A stretch of DNA of 64,000 nt from positions 310,001 to 374,000 of the forward strand of contig NZ_NFJH01000001.1 of NCBI RefSeq assembly GCF_002159765.1, read 5' to 3'. The notes under the pieces are model-generated. The model did not search any database and was not told where the DNA came from. It was given only the letters and a program-made list of their open reading frames with translations. Positions 1-8,774 of the stretch are shown in pieces (position 1 is the stretch's first letter; every line of letters begins with the position of its first letter). Position numbers and translations under genes: made by a program. Source of the DNA: Collinsella sp. An268 (GTDB lineage Bacteria > Actinomycetota > Coriobacteriia > Coriobacteriales > Coriobacteriaceae).

Positions 1-1831
1 CCATCTCGGAGACGCCCCACTGCAGGGCGCTCGCGGCCTGCTTGGGCTCCGTGACCACCGGGACGTACAGATGGGGCAGGCCGTTGTAGCCCGAGAGTTC
101 CACGCGCTTGGGGTCCACCATAATCAAGCGGACATCCTCCGGGACCGTGCGCATGAGCAGCGTGACGACGATGGAGTTAATCATAACGGACTTGCCCGAG
201 CCGGTGGTGCCGGCGATGAGCAGGTGCGGCATCTTGGCGAGGTCGGCGACGATGGGCGAGCCCTCCGCGTCACGGCCGATCGCGAGCTCCAGAGGACCAC
301 CCTGAACATAGGGCAGCACGTCGCCGAGGTTGACGTTTTGGCGCTTGCGGTTGGGAATCTCGATACCCACGAGCGAGGTGCCGGGGATGGGCGCGAAGAT
401 GCGGACCGACTGCGCCGCGAGGGTGAGCGCGATGTCGTCCTCGAGGCTCGAGATGCGGCTCACGCGCTCGCCCTCGCCCGGCTGCACCTTGAACGTCGTG
501 ACCGTGGGACCGGAGATCCAACCGACCACGCGCGAATGCAGGCCGAACTCCTCGAGCGTCGACTGCAGCGACTCGGCGGTCTGGGCGAGCTCGGCGTCCG
601 AGGACGCCGCCTTGGCAGACTGCGGATTGTGGTTGAGGATGGTCGCCGGGGGCAGCGCGCGCCCCTCGGGCTCCCCTGCGGCGTCGACGTCTGCCGCGGG
701 CGCGGCGTCCGGCGCGCTGTCGCCCGCGGCTGGCGTCGCCTGAGCGCGCGCAGTAGGACGAAGCAGAAAATCGGGAATGGCCGGCGCGGTCTCCGCGGCA
801 GAGGGCTCTGCCGCGCTCTTATCGGAAGGGGCGTCCGCGGCGCGCTCGGCTGCCGGCGCCTCCTTCGCTGCGGAAGCCGCCTGCCCGCGCGAGGCGCGGC
901 CCTTCGCGCGAGAAGCGTCGATGAGGGTCGTCGGCGCTGAATCGGCCTCGGAGTACGTGTCCTCGATGGGGATGAGCGTCGTCTCGGCGCGCTCGGCGGC
1001 AAGCTGGGCGGACAGGTCGACGAAGGGGTTGTCGTCCCCGTCATCCAGATCCTCGATCAACGTGGTCCTCTGCGTATCGAGCGCGCGGTCGGACTGGGCG
1101 AGCGCGCCCTCCTTCCCATGCGAGAAGATCCCCCGCGTCGCACGCCGCGGCGCCTGCGGGGGCTCCTCGCCCCAAGGCGTCTCGTTGACGGACACGCGGC
1201 GACGCTCGGCCAGGCGCTCCGCGCTGTCGCGCACCGCGCCGATCACGGAGCTGATAGAGAACCCGACGAGTGCGGCGCCGGCGACGCCCACGCCGACGAG
1301 CACGACGGTCGCGATCGGCTTCCCGAGACCGGCGGCCAGAAACGACGCGATCGCGAAACCCACGAACCCGCCGCTTCGAGCGAGGTCGGCCTCACCAACC
1401 GTGACGCCCCACACCATCGTGTCGGGCGTCATGGCGAGCACGAGGAGCCCGAGGACCGCCACGAAAACCAGGCTCGAGCCGATGACCGTGCGGGCGGGCA
1501 TCTGAACGGCGCCGCGCAGGAACACGAGGGCGGCACAGCCGAGGATGACGAAGGGCAGCACGTATCCGCCCAGGCCGAAGCCCAGGTGATAGAAGCCGGC
1601 TATGGCCTGCGTCACCGGCGCGGTCGCCGGCGTGACGACGGCGATGAGCGAGGCGACCGCGATGACGGCCAGCACCACGCCTGCGATATCGCGCCCCGCG
1701 CCCTGATCCCACAGGGGCTCCGCGGGGGCCGCGGCGGCCGCGGATGCGTTCGCTCGCAGGTGGCGTTGAGACGCCTTGCCCTTGCCGGCGCGCTGCTTCG
1801 CCTTGGCGCCCTGTCCCTTACGCTCGGCCAC
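1..1831 (-). CDS. ftsK: FtsK/SpoIIIE DNA translocase, C-terminus cut by window edge
   Basis: The first 610 residues of a septal, ATP-driven DNA pump that clears and aligns chromosome termini at division. The start is GTG at 1831, one base after the RNase J stop, so the two genes are probably co-transcribed. About four hydrophobic segments lie in residues 45-210. An Ala/Pro/Glu-rich linker follows to about residue 400, then the motor domain with Walker A GTTGSGKS near residue 540 and the downstream VDPKRVELSGYNG block typical of FtsK. The reading frame is open to base 1, so the Walker B region, the rest of the motor and any gamma domain lie outside. The short linker and the 4-TM layout fit the bacterial SpoIIIE/FtsK class. 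Confidence 0.95.
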   Translation of the reverse strand, partial: MAERKGQGAKAKQRAGKGKASQRHLRANASAAAAAPAEPLWDQGAGRDIAGVVLAVIAVASLIAVVTPATAPVTQAIAGFYHLGFGLGGYVLPFVILGCAALVFLRGAVQMPARTVIGSSLVFVAVLGLLVLAMTPDTMVWGVTVGEADLARSGGFVGFAIASFLAAGLGKPIATVVLVGVGVAGAALVGFSISSVIGAVRDSAERLAERRRVSVNETPWGEEPPQAPRRATRGIFSHGKEGALAQSDRALDTQRTTLIEDLDDGDDNPFVDLSAQLAAERAETTLIPIEDTYSEADSAPTTLIDASRAKGRASRGQAASAAKEAPAAERAADAPSDKSAAEPSAAETAPAIPDFLLRPTARAQATPAAGDSAPDAAPAADVDAAGEPEGRALPPATILNHNPQSAKAASSDAELAQTAESLQSTLEEFGLHSRVVGWISGPTVTTFKVQPGEGERVSRISSLEDDIALTLAAQSVRIFAPIPGTSLVGIEIPNRKRQNVNLGDVLPYVQGGPLELAIGRDAEGSPIVADLAKMPHLLIAGTTGSGKSVMINSIVVTLLMRTVPEDVRLIMVDPKRVELSGYNGLPHLYVPVVTEPKQAASALQWGVSEM

Positions 1832-1832
1832 G

Positions 1833-3500
1833 CTAGACCTCCATGACCACGGGGATGATCATCGGGCGGGTCTTGGTACGGTTCCAGATAAAGTTGGAAA
1901 CGGAATCGCGCACCGCTTTGCGCAGGGCGTCGGTACCGCTCGCCGTGAAATTAAACTTGCCCTTCTCGATGACCTTGATGATGGCCTCCTCCGCATCGTG
2001 CGCGAACGCGTCGTCGATGGTGAACGAGACACCACGGCTCGAGAACTCGACCGCATCGATCTTCTTCCGTTTCAGCGAAACGATGGCGACGGCGGTGACC
2101 ATGCCGTCGTTGGCGAGCTTCTGACGGTCGCGCAAGACGATGGGGTCGGTGTCGCCGATGCGCAGGCCGTCGACGTACACGACGCCGGACTCCACCGCCT
2201 GGCCGACCTTGACGACGCCGCCGCGCATCTCGAGCGTGTCGCCGTTATCGAGAATGAAGATATGGTCGTCAGGGATGCCCATCTTGCGCCCGAGGGCGGC
2301 ATGGGCGCGCAGATGCACGGCCTCGCCGTGAACCGGCATGAAGTAGGTCGGCTTCGTCATGGCGAGCATGAGCTTGAGCTCCTCCTGACTGCCGTGACCG
2401 GAGACGTGCACGAGCGTGCGGCTCTTATCAAAGACGTCGCAGCCGATCTTCGCCAGGCTGTTGACGACCTGCTGGACGGCCTTCTCGTTGCCGGGCACGG
2501 GCGTGGCCGAGATGATCACGGTGTCACCCGCGTGGATGGAGAGCGTTTTATGCTCGCCGTTTGCCATGCGCGACAGCGCCGAGAGCGGCTCGCCCTGAGA
2601 GCCGGTGCACATGACGACGAGCTTGTCCTCGGGCAGGTTGTTGATCTCGTAGGCATCGATGAGATCCTGCTCGTCGATATTCAGATAACCGAGCTCGCGC
2701 GCAACCCGGGTGTTGGTGAGCATCGAGCGGCCCGTCACCACGACCTTGCGGCCGCAGCGCTTCGCGGCGTCGCAGATCTGCTGCAAGCGGTGGATGTGCG
2801 ACGAGAAGCTCGCGACGAACACGCGGCCGCTGGCGTTCTTGATCGCGCTGTAAAGCGAGGGACCGACCTCGGCCTCGGACTTGGTGAAGCCGGGTACGGT
2901 GGCGTTGGTGGAGTCCGAGAGCAGAAGGTCGATACCCTGCTTGGCGAAACGGTTGATGGCGGCGTAGTTGGGGCGCACGCCGTCAATGGGCGTCTGGTCG
3001 AGCTTGAAGTCGCCCGTGTGCATGACCGTGCCCTGGGGCGTCTTGATGTAGACGCCGAGCGCGCCGGGTATCGAATGCGTCATCGAGAAGAAGTCGATGG
3101 TGATCTGGCCGAGCGAGATATGCGAACCGTCCTTGACCTCGCGGAACTTAGGCGCCTTGATGCGGAACTCGGACAGCTTGCCCTCGATGAAGCCGAGGGT
3201 GAGCTTGCTGGAGAAGATCGGCACCTTGTTGTTGAGGTCCTGCAGAAGATACGGCAGGGCGCCGGTGTGGTCCTCGTGGCCGTGGGTCACCACGATGCCG
3301 CGCAGCTTGTCCTCGTTCTCGAGCACGTAGGTGTAGTCGGGCAGCACGAGGTCGACGCCGGGCTGGGAGTCGTCGGGAAACATGAGTCCCGCATCGACGA
3401 GCACCATATCGGGCCCGCACTCGAACGCGGTCATGTTCTTGCCGATGCCGTCAAGGCCGCCGAGCGGGATGATGCGGAGAGGCGGATTCTGTTTTGCCAT
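1833..3500 (-). CDS. rnj: Ribonuclease J
   Basis: A metallo-beta-lactamase/beta-CASP RNase (5'-3' exo- and endonuclease) acting in rRNA maturation and mRNA decay in bacteria that lack a full RNase E system. HGHEDH, the zinc-binding motif, lies at residues 73-78. The beta-CASP region includes the TGSQGEPLSAL block, and GHGSQEELK with PVHGE follow near the C-terminus. I chose ATG 3500 (555 aa, the usual family length) because an AAAGGA site lies upstream and the protein then begins directly at the conserved fold. An in-frame start at 3548 would add 16 residues with no ribosome-binding site. It overlaps nothing and leads straight into ftsK. Confidence 0.95.
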   Translation of the reverse strand: MAKQNPPLRIIPLGGLDGIGKNMTAFECGPDMVLVDAGLMFPDDSQPGVDLVLPDYTYVLENEDKLRGIVVTHGHEDHTGALPYLLQDLNNKVPIFSSKLTLGFIEGKLSEFRIKAPKFREVKDGSHISLGQITIDFFSMTHSIPGALGVYIKTPQGTVMHTGDFKLDQTPIDGVRPNYAAINRFAKQGIDLLLSDSTNATVPGFTKSEAEVGPSLYSAIKNASGRVFVASFSSHIHRLQQICDAAKRCGRKVVVTGRSMLTNTRVARELGYLNIDEQDLIDAYEINNLPEDKLVVMCTGSQGEPLSALSRMANGEHKTLSIHAGDTVIISATPVPGNEKAVQQVVNSLAKIGCDVFDKSRTLVHVSGHGSQEELKLMLAMTKPTYFMPVHGEAVHLRAHAALGRKMGIPDDHIFILDNGDTLEMRGGVVKVGQAVESGVVYVDGLRIGDTDPIVLRDRQKLANDGMVTAVAIVSLKRKKIDAVEFSSRGVSFTIDDAFAHDAEEAIIKVIEKGKFNFTASGTDALRKAVRDSVSNFIWNRTKTRPMIIPVVMEV

Positions 3501-3589
3501 GATGTCGGTTGGGTCCTTTCTGTCGCAGACATAGATAAACGCAGGCAAAGGCCTGCGAAACGTATGAGGTAATGTGCACAGGTATTGTT

Positions 3590-3595
3590 ATTGTA
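3590..3595 (-). promoter_or_regulatory. Possible -10 element for RNase J
   Basis: TACAAT on the minus strand, about 90 bases upstream of the RNase J start, in the 157-base gap after recO. No convincing -35 hexamer is visible at 16-18 bases, so this is tentative. Confidence 0.35.
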
Positions 3596-3657
3596 CCGCC
3601 CGGCGCCCCGCTGTCCGCACGCGCGCCCCCAAGGCCCACAGGAACTACCGAGCCGGC

Positions 3658-4416
3658 TCAGCAACCGAGCATGAACTCGAGGGCGCGGAGGCGCGAATCG
3701 AGATGGACGGCGGCCCACACGTGCGCGAAGGCGAGCAGGAGCGCCGCAGTCGCCGCATCGATCCGCGCCGCGGCGAGCTCGTCGAACCTCATCGCCATGA
3801 GCGCGCGCAGCCAACCGACCGCCGCGCCGTCAACCTCCTCGGCACCGGCGATGGAGGTGGCGCAGGACGCGCACAAAAGACCGCCGGCCGCAGCGGAGAA
3901 ATAGCTGACTGCCTCGTCCCCGCAGCTCACGCAGGAGGTGAGGTCGGGGCGGTATCCGATGTGCGCCAGCAGCTTGAAGACATAGGCGGCGACGATGAGA
4001 TCCAGGTGCGCGCCGTCGAGCGCGCCCGAGGCGCCGCCGAGGACGTCGAGCGCGCGCACCGTGATGGGGAACACGAATCCGTCCGTGGCATCCTCGAACG
4101 AACAGAGGCGCGCGACTTCGGCCACCGAGCTGGCAGCCGTCAGAAGCCCATAGTCCGGCGCACTCCCCAGCGGGGCGGCCATGAGCTCGGCCTGCGAGAC
4201 GATATCGAGCGACTTGCCGCGGGCGAGCAGCATATCGGTGGTGCAACAGAGCTCGCAGCGCGCCGCGAGCCTGCTGCCCGGCTTGCGGGCGCCCTTGGCT
4301 ACGGCGCGTATCTGACGGCCATCCTGAGCGAGAAGGGTCAGGATGAGATCGCTCTCACCGAGCTTCGTCTTGTCCAGCACCAATGCGAGGCACCGGTACG
4401 TACCCCTGCCGGCCAC
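3658..4416 (-). CDS. recO: DNA repair protein RecO
   Basis: A recombination mediator that, with RecR, loads RecA on SSB-coated gaps. 252 aa, the normal length. The N-terminal OB-fold starts with the conserved pattern YRCLALVLDKTKLGESD, in which the recurrent GESD turn is seen. A helical domain follows, with a four-cysteine zinc site (CVSC near residue 160 and CASC near 183) as in Gram-positive RecO. It lies 27 bases after era on the same strand, the common era-recO pairing. The plus-strand frame opposite is only a GC-driven shadow. Confidence 0.93.
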   Translation of the reverse strand: MAGRGTYRCLALVLDKTKLGESDLILTLLAQDGRQIRAVAKGARKPGSRLAARCELCCTTDMLLARGKSLDIVSQAELMAAPLGSAPDYGLLTAASSVAEVARLCSFEDATDGFVFPITVRALDVLGGASGALDGAHLDLIVAAYVFKLLAHIGYRPDLTSCVSCGDEAVSYFSAAAGGLLCASCATSIAGAEEVDGAAVGWLRALMAMRFDELAAARIDAATAALLLAFAHVWAAVHLDSRLRALEFMLGC

Positions 4417-4443
4417 AGCGCCCTCCTATCGTTCGACGGGCGC

Positions 4444-5550
4444 TTACTCGTCGGCAGCGTACCCCATGCGCCTGATCTCGCGCACGTCGCTTCGCCAAGA
4501 GGGCTGGACGCGCACCTCGAGATCGAGGTAGACGCGACATTTGAAGAGTCTCTCGAGATCGGCGCGGGCCTCGGTGCCGATGCGCTTGATCATTGCCCCC
4601 CGCTTGCCGATGATGATGCCCTTCTGCCCGTCGCGCTCGACCAAGATGGTCGCATGCACCGCGAGCACGTCGCCGTGCTTCTTGAACGTCATCTCGTCGG
4701 TGACGACACCGACGGCATGGGGGACCTCCTCGCGCGTGAGGAGTAGCACCTTCTCGCGGATGAACTCGGCGACGAGCATCTCATCCGACTCGTCGGTCGC
4801 CATATCGAGCGGGAACCAGCGCGGACCCTCGGGCAGGCGTGCGGCGACAAGCGCGCAAAATGCGTCTACGTTGAAGCCCTCGACCGAGGAGATGACGATC
4901 TCGTCGTCGAACGACATGAGCTCGTGCGCGCGGTCGAGCTGCGCGGAGACCTGCTCGGGCGTCGCCTGGTCGATCTTGGTGAGGACGAGGATCTTGACGG
5001 CGCGCGCGCCGCGCACGCGCTCGGCCACCCAGGCGTCACCCGAGCCGACGGGCTTCGTGGCATCGATGAGGAACGCGACGACATCCACATCGCCGAGCTC
5101 GGCGAGCGCGCTGCGGTTGAGCTCGCCGCCGAGCGAGTCCTGAGGCTTGTGCAGGCCGGGGGTGTCCACGAACACGATCTGGCAGTCGTCGCGATTGAGC
5201 ACGCCGCGCATGCGACGACGCGTTGTCTGGGCGACCGGCGAGGTGATGGCGACCTTCTCGCCGAGGCAGGCGTTGAGAAGCGTCGATTTTCCCGCATTGG
5301 GACGCCCGACGAGGGCGACGAAGCCGGACCGGAACCCCGGGGGCACGTCCGTGCCCGGGAGCATGCCGAACGGGGTCTCCCCAAAGTCGTCCGCCGCCGC
5401 GTCGCCCGCCGTCTCGCCAAGAGGGCACTCGCCGGCGTCGAGCAGGGCGTCGAGCTCGTCGTCGCTCAAATCGGCGAAGGGGTCGACCTCGACGAACTCC
5501 TCCTCGCCGGCGGCGTCGCCTGTCATCACACGGTCCGTATCGTGGGCCAT
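4444..5550 (-). CDS. era: GTPase Era with acidic N-terminal extension
   Basis: A ribosome-associated GTPase that binds the 3' end of 16S rRNA during 30S maturation. G1 is GRPNAGKST near residue 82, G3 DTPG, G4 TKID. The C-terminal KH domain contains IIIGKRGAMIKRIG. The start is ATG 5550, preceded by TAAGGAG at 5-base spacing; a GTG two codons earlier overlaps that site and is unlikely. The first about 72 residues are an Asp/Glu/Ala-rich extension missing from E. coli Era, so the protein is 368 aa instead of about 300. It follows the dgkA stop by 9 bases. Confidence 0.95.
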   Translation of the reverse strand: MAHDTDRVMTGDAAGEEEFVEVDPFADLSDDELDALLDAGECPLGETAGDAAADDFGETPFGMLPGTDVPPGFRSGFVALVGRPNAGKSTLLNACLGEKVAITSPVAQTTRRRMRGVLNRDDCQIVFVDTPGLHKPQDSLGGELNRSALAELGDVDVVAFLIDATKPVGSGDAWVAERVRGARAVKILVLTKIDQATPEQVSAQLDRAHELMSFDDEIVISSVEGFNVDAFCALVAARLPEGPRWFPLDMATDESDEMLVAEFIREKVLLLTREEVPHAVGVVTDEMTFKKHGDVLAVHATILVERDGQKGIIIGKRGAMIKRIGTEARADLERLFKCRVYLDLEVRVQPSWRSDVREIRRMGYAADE

Positions 5551-5559
5551 ACGCACTCC

Positions 5560-5937
5560 TTACAACAATCCGAGGGCCCGGGCAAACACGAGGATGCCGA
5601 CGACGGCCGCGGTGAGGGACAAAACGAAGACGCTCGCGGCAGCGATGTCCTTCGCGCGCTTGGCAAGCGGGTGGAGCTCCTGCGTCGCGAGGTCGACCAC
5701 CGCCTCGAGGGCCGTGTTGACGAGCTCCGCGAAGAGCACGATGCCGATGCAGAGAACGATGAGCGCCCAGGAGATGGCGTCGATGCCGATGACGAGGCCC
5801 GCGACGATAGCGGCGGCCCCCACGCAGAGCTGCACGTTGATGTTGCGCTCCGTCGTCACGGCGGTGATGAAGCCCTCGAGGGCGTAGCGGAAGGAGCGGA
5901 TGAACGTGGGGTGGTCGCGCTCAGAACCGGGAATCAT
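5560..5937 (-). CDS. dgkA: Diacylglycerol/undecaprenol kinase (DgkA family)
   Basis: A small membrane kinase that phosphorylates undecaprenol (Gram-positive type) or diacylglycerol. 125 aa. A soluble N-terminal helix (SFRYALEGF) is followed by three hydrophobic segments. The signature ELVNTALEAVVD, with its catalytic Glu and Asn, lies between segments 2 and 3. The start overlaps the ybeY stop by 4 bases, so translation is coupled. Lipid recycling for the cell wall is the likely role; the substrate cannot be told from sequence alone. Confidence 0.9.
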   Translation of the reverse strand: MIPGSERDHPTFIRSFRYALEGFITAVTTERNINVQLCVGAAAIVAGLVIGIDAISWALIVLCIGIVLFAELVNTALEAVVDLATQELHPLAKRAKDIAAASVFVLSLTAAVVGILVFARALGLL

Positions 5938-6458
5938 GCGTCGTCTCCCTCCTCCTCAGCGCTATGGCGCGTGAGCGGGCCCAGGTCGAGGGCGGCGGGG
6001 TCCTCGCCGCGCCTCTCGGCGAGCGCGCGCAGGAGGTCGTCCTCGCGCGCCTCCATCACTTCCGCCTCGTCGTCTTCGATATGGTCGTATCCCAGCAGGT
6101 GGAGCATGCCGTGCACGAGCATGAGACGGCACTCGTCCTCCGGCGTGTTGCCGAACCCGGGCGCCTGCCGGGCTATCTGCGCGGGCGCGAGCACGATGTC
6201 GCCGAGCTCGACCGCCTCCTCCCCGTCGGCGCCGGAAGCCGGGTCGTCGCACTCGAACGAGAGGACGTCGGTGACCCTGTCGATACCGCGCCACGTGGCG
6301 TTGAGCTCGCGCATGCGCTCGTCGTCGACCCAGGAGAGCGACACCTCGCAAGGAACTGTGACCCCCTCGGCTTCGAGTACGAAGGCGCAGATACCAGCAA
6401 TCTCCTCATCGGATAGCAGCGCCTCGCACCCGCTATCGCACGCTATGAGAACGGCCAT
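5934..6458 (-). CDS. ybeY: Endoribonuclease YbeY
   Basis: A metal-dependent RNase needed for 16S rRNA 3' processing and ribosome quality control. The zinc motif HGMLHLLGYDH is present near the C-terminus. ATG 6458 is chosen because AAAGGAGG lies 6 bases upstream, giving 174 aa; the frame is open further upstream but without a site. It starts 25 bases inside phoH and overlaps dgkA by 4 bases. The phoH-ybeY-dgkA-era-recO string is a well-known conserved cluster. Confidence 0.93.
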   Translation of the reverse strand: MAVLIACDSGCEALLSDEEIAGICAFVLEAEGVTVPCEVSLSWVDDERMRELNATWRGIDRVTDVLSFECDDPASGADGEEAVELGDIVLAPAQIARQAPGFGNTPEDECRLMLVHGMLHLLGYDHIEDDEAEVMEAREDDLLRALAERRGEDPAALDLGPLTRHSAEEEGDDA

Positions 6459-7455
6459 GCTCGGCCTCCTTTCGCTCGCGCCGGTCGCCTGCGCGACCCG
6501 GCTCGCCTTCCGCCTCGAAGGCATCGTACGCCTCGACGATGCGGCCGACGAGCGCATGGCGCACGACGTCGGCGCGGTCGAGATGGATGAAGGCGATATC
6601 GCGCACCCCGCCGAGTATCGCCTCGATATCGGTGAGGCCCCCGCGACGCATCGGGAGGTCGCGCTGGGTCATATCGCCCGTGATGACGAACTTGGAGTTG
6701 AAGCCCAGACGCGTGAGAAACATCTTCATCTGCTCGGGCGTGGTGTTCTGGGCTTCATCCAGCACGACAAACGCGTCGTTCAGCGTCCGCCCGCGCATAT
6801 AGGCGAGCGGCGCGATCTCGATGACGCCGCGCTCGACGAGCTCGCCGGCGCGCTCCATATCGGTCATATCGAAGAGCGCGTCGAAGAGCGGACGCACGTA
6901 CGGGTCGATCTTCTCCTCCAGGGTGCCGGGCAGAAACCCGAGGCTCTCCCCCGCCTCGACCACCGGGCGGGTGAGCACGATGCGGCTGACCTCGCGCCGC
7001 TTGAGGGCGCCCACCGCCATCGCCATGGCGAGATAGGTTTTGCCGGTTCCCGCAGGGCCCACGCAGAACGTGACGGTGTTCTCCCGGATCGCGTCGATGT
7101 AGCGCTTCTGCCCGATGGTCTTGGGCCTGAGCGCACGGCCCCGGTACGTGAGCAGGATGTCGTCGCGGAAGCTCGCCGCGTCGAGACCGCTCTCCCCCAG
7201 GGCGTCGTAGAGGCGCTCGACTTCGTCCGGAGCGAGCGCCCTTCCCTCCGCGGCCTCGCGAATGAGCTGCGAGAATAGACGCGTCAGGAGCTCGACCTCA
7301 CCGGAGAGCCCGGAGAGCGCGATCACGTTGCCGCGCACGATGACGGAGGCGGGCGACCGTCTCTCGATGAGACGCAGGTTGGCGTCAGATGCGCCCGTCA
7401 CAAGCCGTGCGTCGACCCCGTCGGGTATGGTCAGGGTCACCTGTGCGTTATCCAC
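6433..7455 (-). CDS. phoH: PhoH-family ATPase (PhoH-like, YbeZ)
   Basis: A P-loop ATPase of the PhoH family, linked to RNA metabolism and usually next to ybeY. 340 aa from GTG 7455. A small N-terminal domain (residues 1-110) is followed by the ATPase with Walker A GPAGTGKT at 133-140 and Walker B VVLDEAQN. The GTG start has GAGGTG upstream and overlaps the mtaB stop by 8 bases; a longer in-frame reading upstream lies inside mtaB and is rejected. The C-terminal tail, after GRIVEAYDAF, is charged and variable and overlaps the ybeY start. Confidence 0.92.
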   Translation of the reverse strand: MDNAQVTLTIPDGVDARLVTGASDANLRLIERRSPASVIVRGNVIALSGLSGEVELLTRLFSQLIREAAEGRALAPDEVERLYDALGESGLDAASFRDDILLTYRGRALRPKTIGQKRYIDAIRENTVTFCVGPAGTGKTYLAMAMAVGALKRREVSRIVLTRPVVEAGESLGFLPGTLEEKIDPYVRPLFDALFDMTDMERAGELVERGVIEIAPLAYMRGRTLNDAFVVLDEAQNTTPEQMKMFLTRLGFNSKFVITGDMTQRDLPMRRGGLTDIEAILGGVRDIAFIHLDRADVVRHALVGRIVEAYDAFEAEGEPGRAGDRRERKEAEHGRSHSVR

Positions 7456-8767
7456 ATGCCACCTCGCTTGCCTCGGCGCCTTCCGACGCCGCAACCGTCC
7501 CCCAGAGCTCGCCGGAATCCTCGACGCCCTCGATGGCGACCGGGACGCGCGTCGCCAGGAGAGCGTCGGCGCCCCCGCGCAGCCGCAGCCGGTGATACGA
7601 GCCGAGCGTGACCTGGCTCGCGCCTTCGACGACGCCGAACTCCACGGTACCCACGCGAGAACGGGCGTCTGCGAGCGCGAGCTCGCGGGCAAGCGCCCTC
7701 ATGGCGCGCCCGCGCGCCTCTTTCAGCTCGGGGGGAACCTGATCGTCCATGGCTGCCGCCGCAGTACCGGGCCGGGGGCTGTAGCGGAACACGTGCATCC
7801 GCGCGAACCCCACCTTCCGGCAGAACGCGAGGGATTCCGAGAACTCGGCGTCGGTCTCGCCGGGAAATCCGACGATGACGTCGCAGGAGAGCGCGATGGC
7901 GGGAATGCGGCGGCGGGCCCTCAGGCAGAGGTCGTGAAACTCCTCGGCGGTATAGGGCCTGCCCATGCGCGCGAGCGTTGCCGAGCATCCGGACTGGAGC
8001 GGGAGGTGTAAAAACGGGGCGATGCGGTCGGGGTGCGCCGCCATGACGTCGAGCAGGCGATCGGTGACATCCATGGGCTCCAGCGAGGAGAGGCGAAGCT
8101 GCGGGATCGCCGTCTTATGCAGGATGGTCTCGACTAGCTCGTCGATCTCGACATGCGCATCGCCGGCACCGATCCCGTCGTACGCCCCCAGGTTGACGCC
8201 CGTGAGAACGACCTCGGGGACGCCCGCCCTCTCGGCGAGGCGGACCTGGTCGAGCACCGCGGGCACCGGGACGGAGCGCTCCGGCCCGCGCGCTTTCCAG
8301 ACGATGCAGTACGTGCAGCGGTTGTTGCAGCCGTCCTGCACCTTGACGCCCCAGCGCGAACGGCCGAGGACACGGGCAAGGTCATGAGGGTCGACGGCGT
8401 CGTCGAGGCTGTCACCGTCGTTCACGAGCCCCAGCAGGGAGCACGCGCGCGCGACCACGTCCACCTTGGAGGGCTCCACCACAACGCGATCGGAGAGCGT
8501 CTCCAGCATGTCGGGATGCAGGTTGGCAGCGCACCCGCACGCGATGACCCAGGGGCGGCGCGCACGCCCGAGCGCATGGCGCACGGCCTTGCGCGTCTTG
8601 GCCTCGGCCTCGCCGGTCACGGCGCACGTGTTGATCACGACAAGCGACGCCTCGTCGGGGTCGACCAGCGTGAAACCGGCAGAGACGAGCTCGGCGGAGA
8701 TGCGGTCCGACTCGACGCGGTTGACGCGACAGCCGAGGTTTACCACAGAGACGAGAGAATCGGCCAC
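7448..8767 (-). CDS. mtaB: tRNA (N6-L-threonylcarbamoyladenosine37-C2)-methylthiotransferase MtaB
   Basis: A radical-SAM methylthiotransferase that adds a methylthio group to t6A at tRNA position 37. 439 aa. The N-terminal UPF0004 domain carries the three cysteines of the auxiliary cluster (C13 in LGCRVN, C48, C78). The radical SAM motif CNNRCTYC (C147, C151, C154) is followed by a TRAM-like C-terminal region. The VNLGCRVNRVES opening matches MtaB better than MiaB or RimO. It lies 7 bases after dnaJ and overlaps phoH. Confidence 0.88.
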   Translation of the reverse strand: MADSLVSVVNLGCRVNRVESDRISAELVSAGFTLVDPDEASLVVINTCAVTGEAEAKTRKAVRHALGRARRPWVIACGCAANLHPDMLETLSDRVVVEPSKVDVVARACSLLGLVNDGDSLDDAVDPHDLARVLGRSRWGVKVQDGCNNRCTYCIVWKARGPERSVPVPAVLDQVRLAERAGVPEVVLTGVNLGAYDGIGAGDAHVEIDELVETILHKTAIPQLRLSSLEPMDVTDRLLDVMAAHPDRIAPFLHLPLQSGCSATLARMGRPYTAEEFHDLCLRARRRIPAIALSCDVIVGFPGETDAEFSESLAFCRKVGFARMHVFRYSPRPGTAAAAMDDQVPPELKEARGRAMRALARELALADARSRVGTVEFGVVEGASQVTLGSYHRLRLRGGADALLATRVPVAIEGVEDSGELWGTVAASEGAEASEVACG

Positions 8768-8774
8768 GGCTCAC

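Noticed and set aside
4924-7278. 784-codon plus-strand frame over era-phoH
   Set aside because: It is antisense to four confidently identified genes and has no recognisable protein features.
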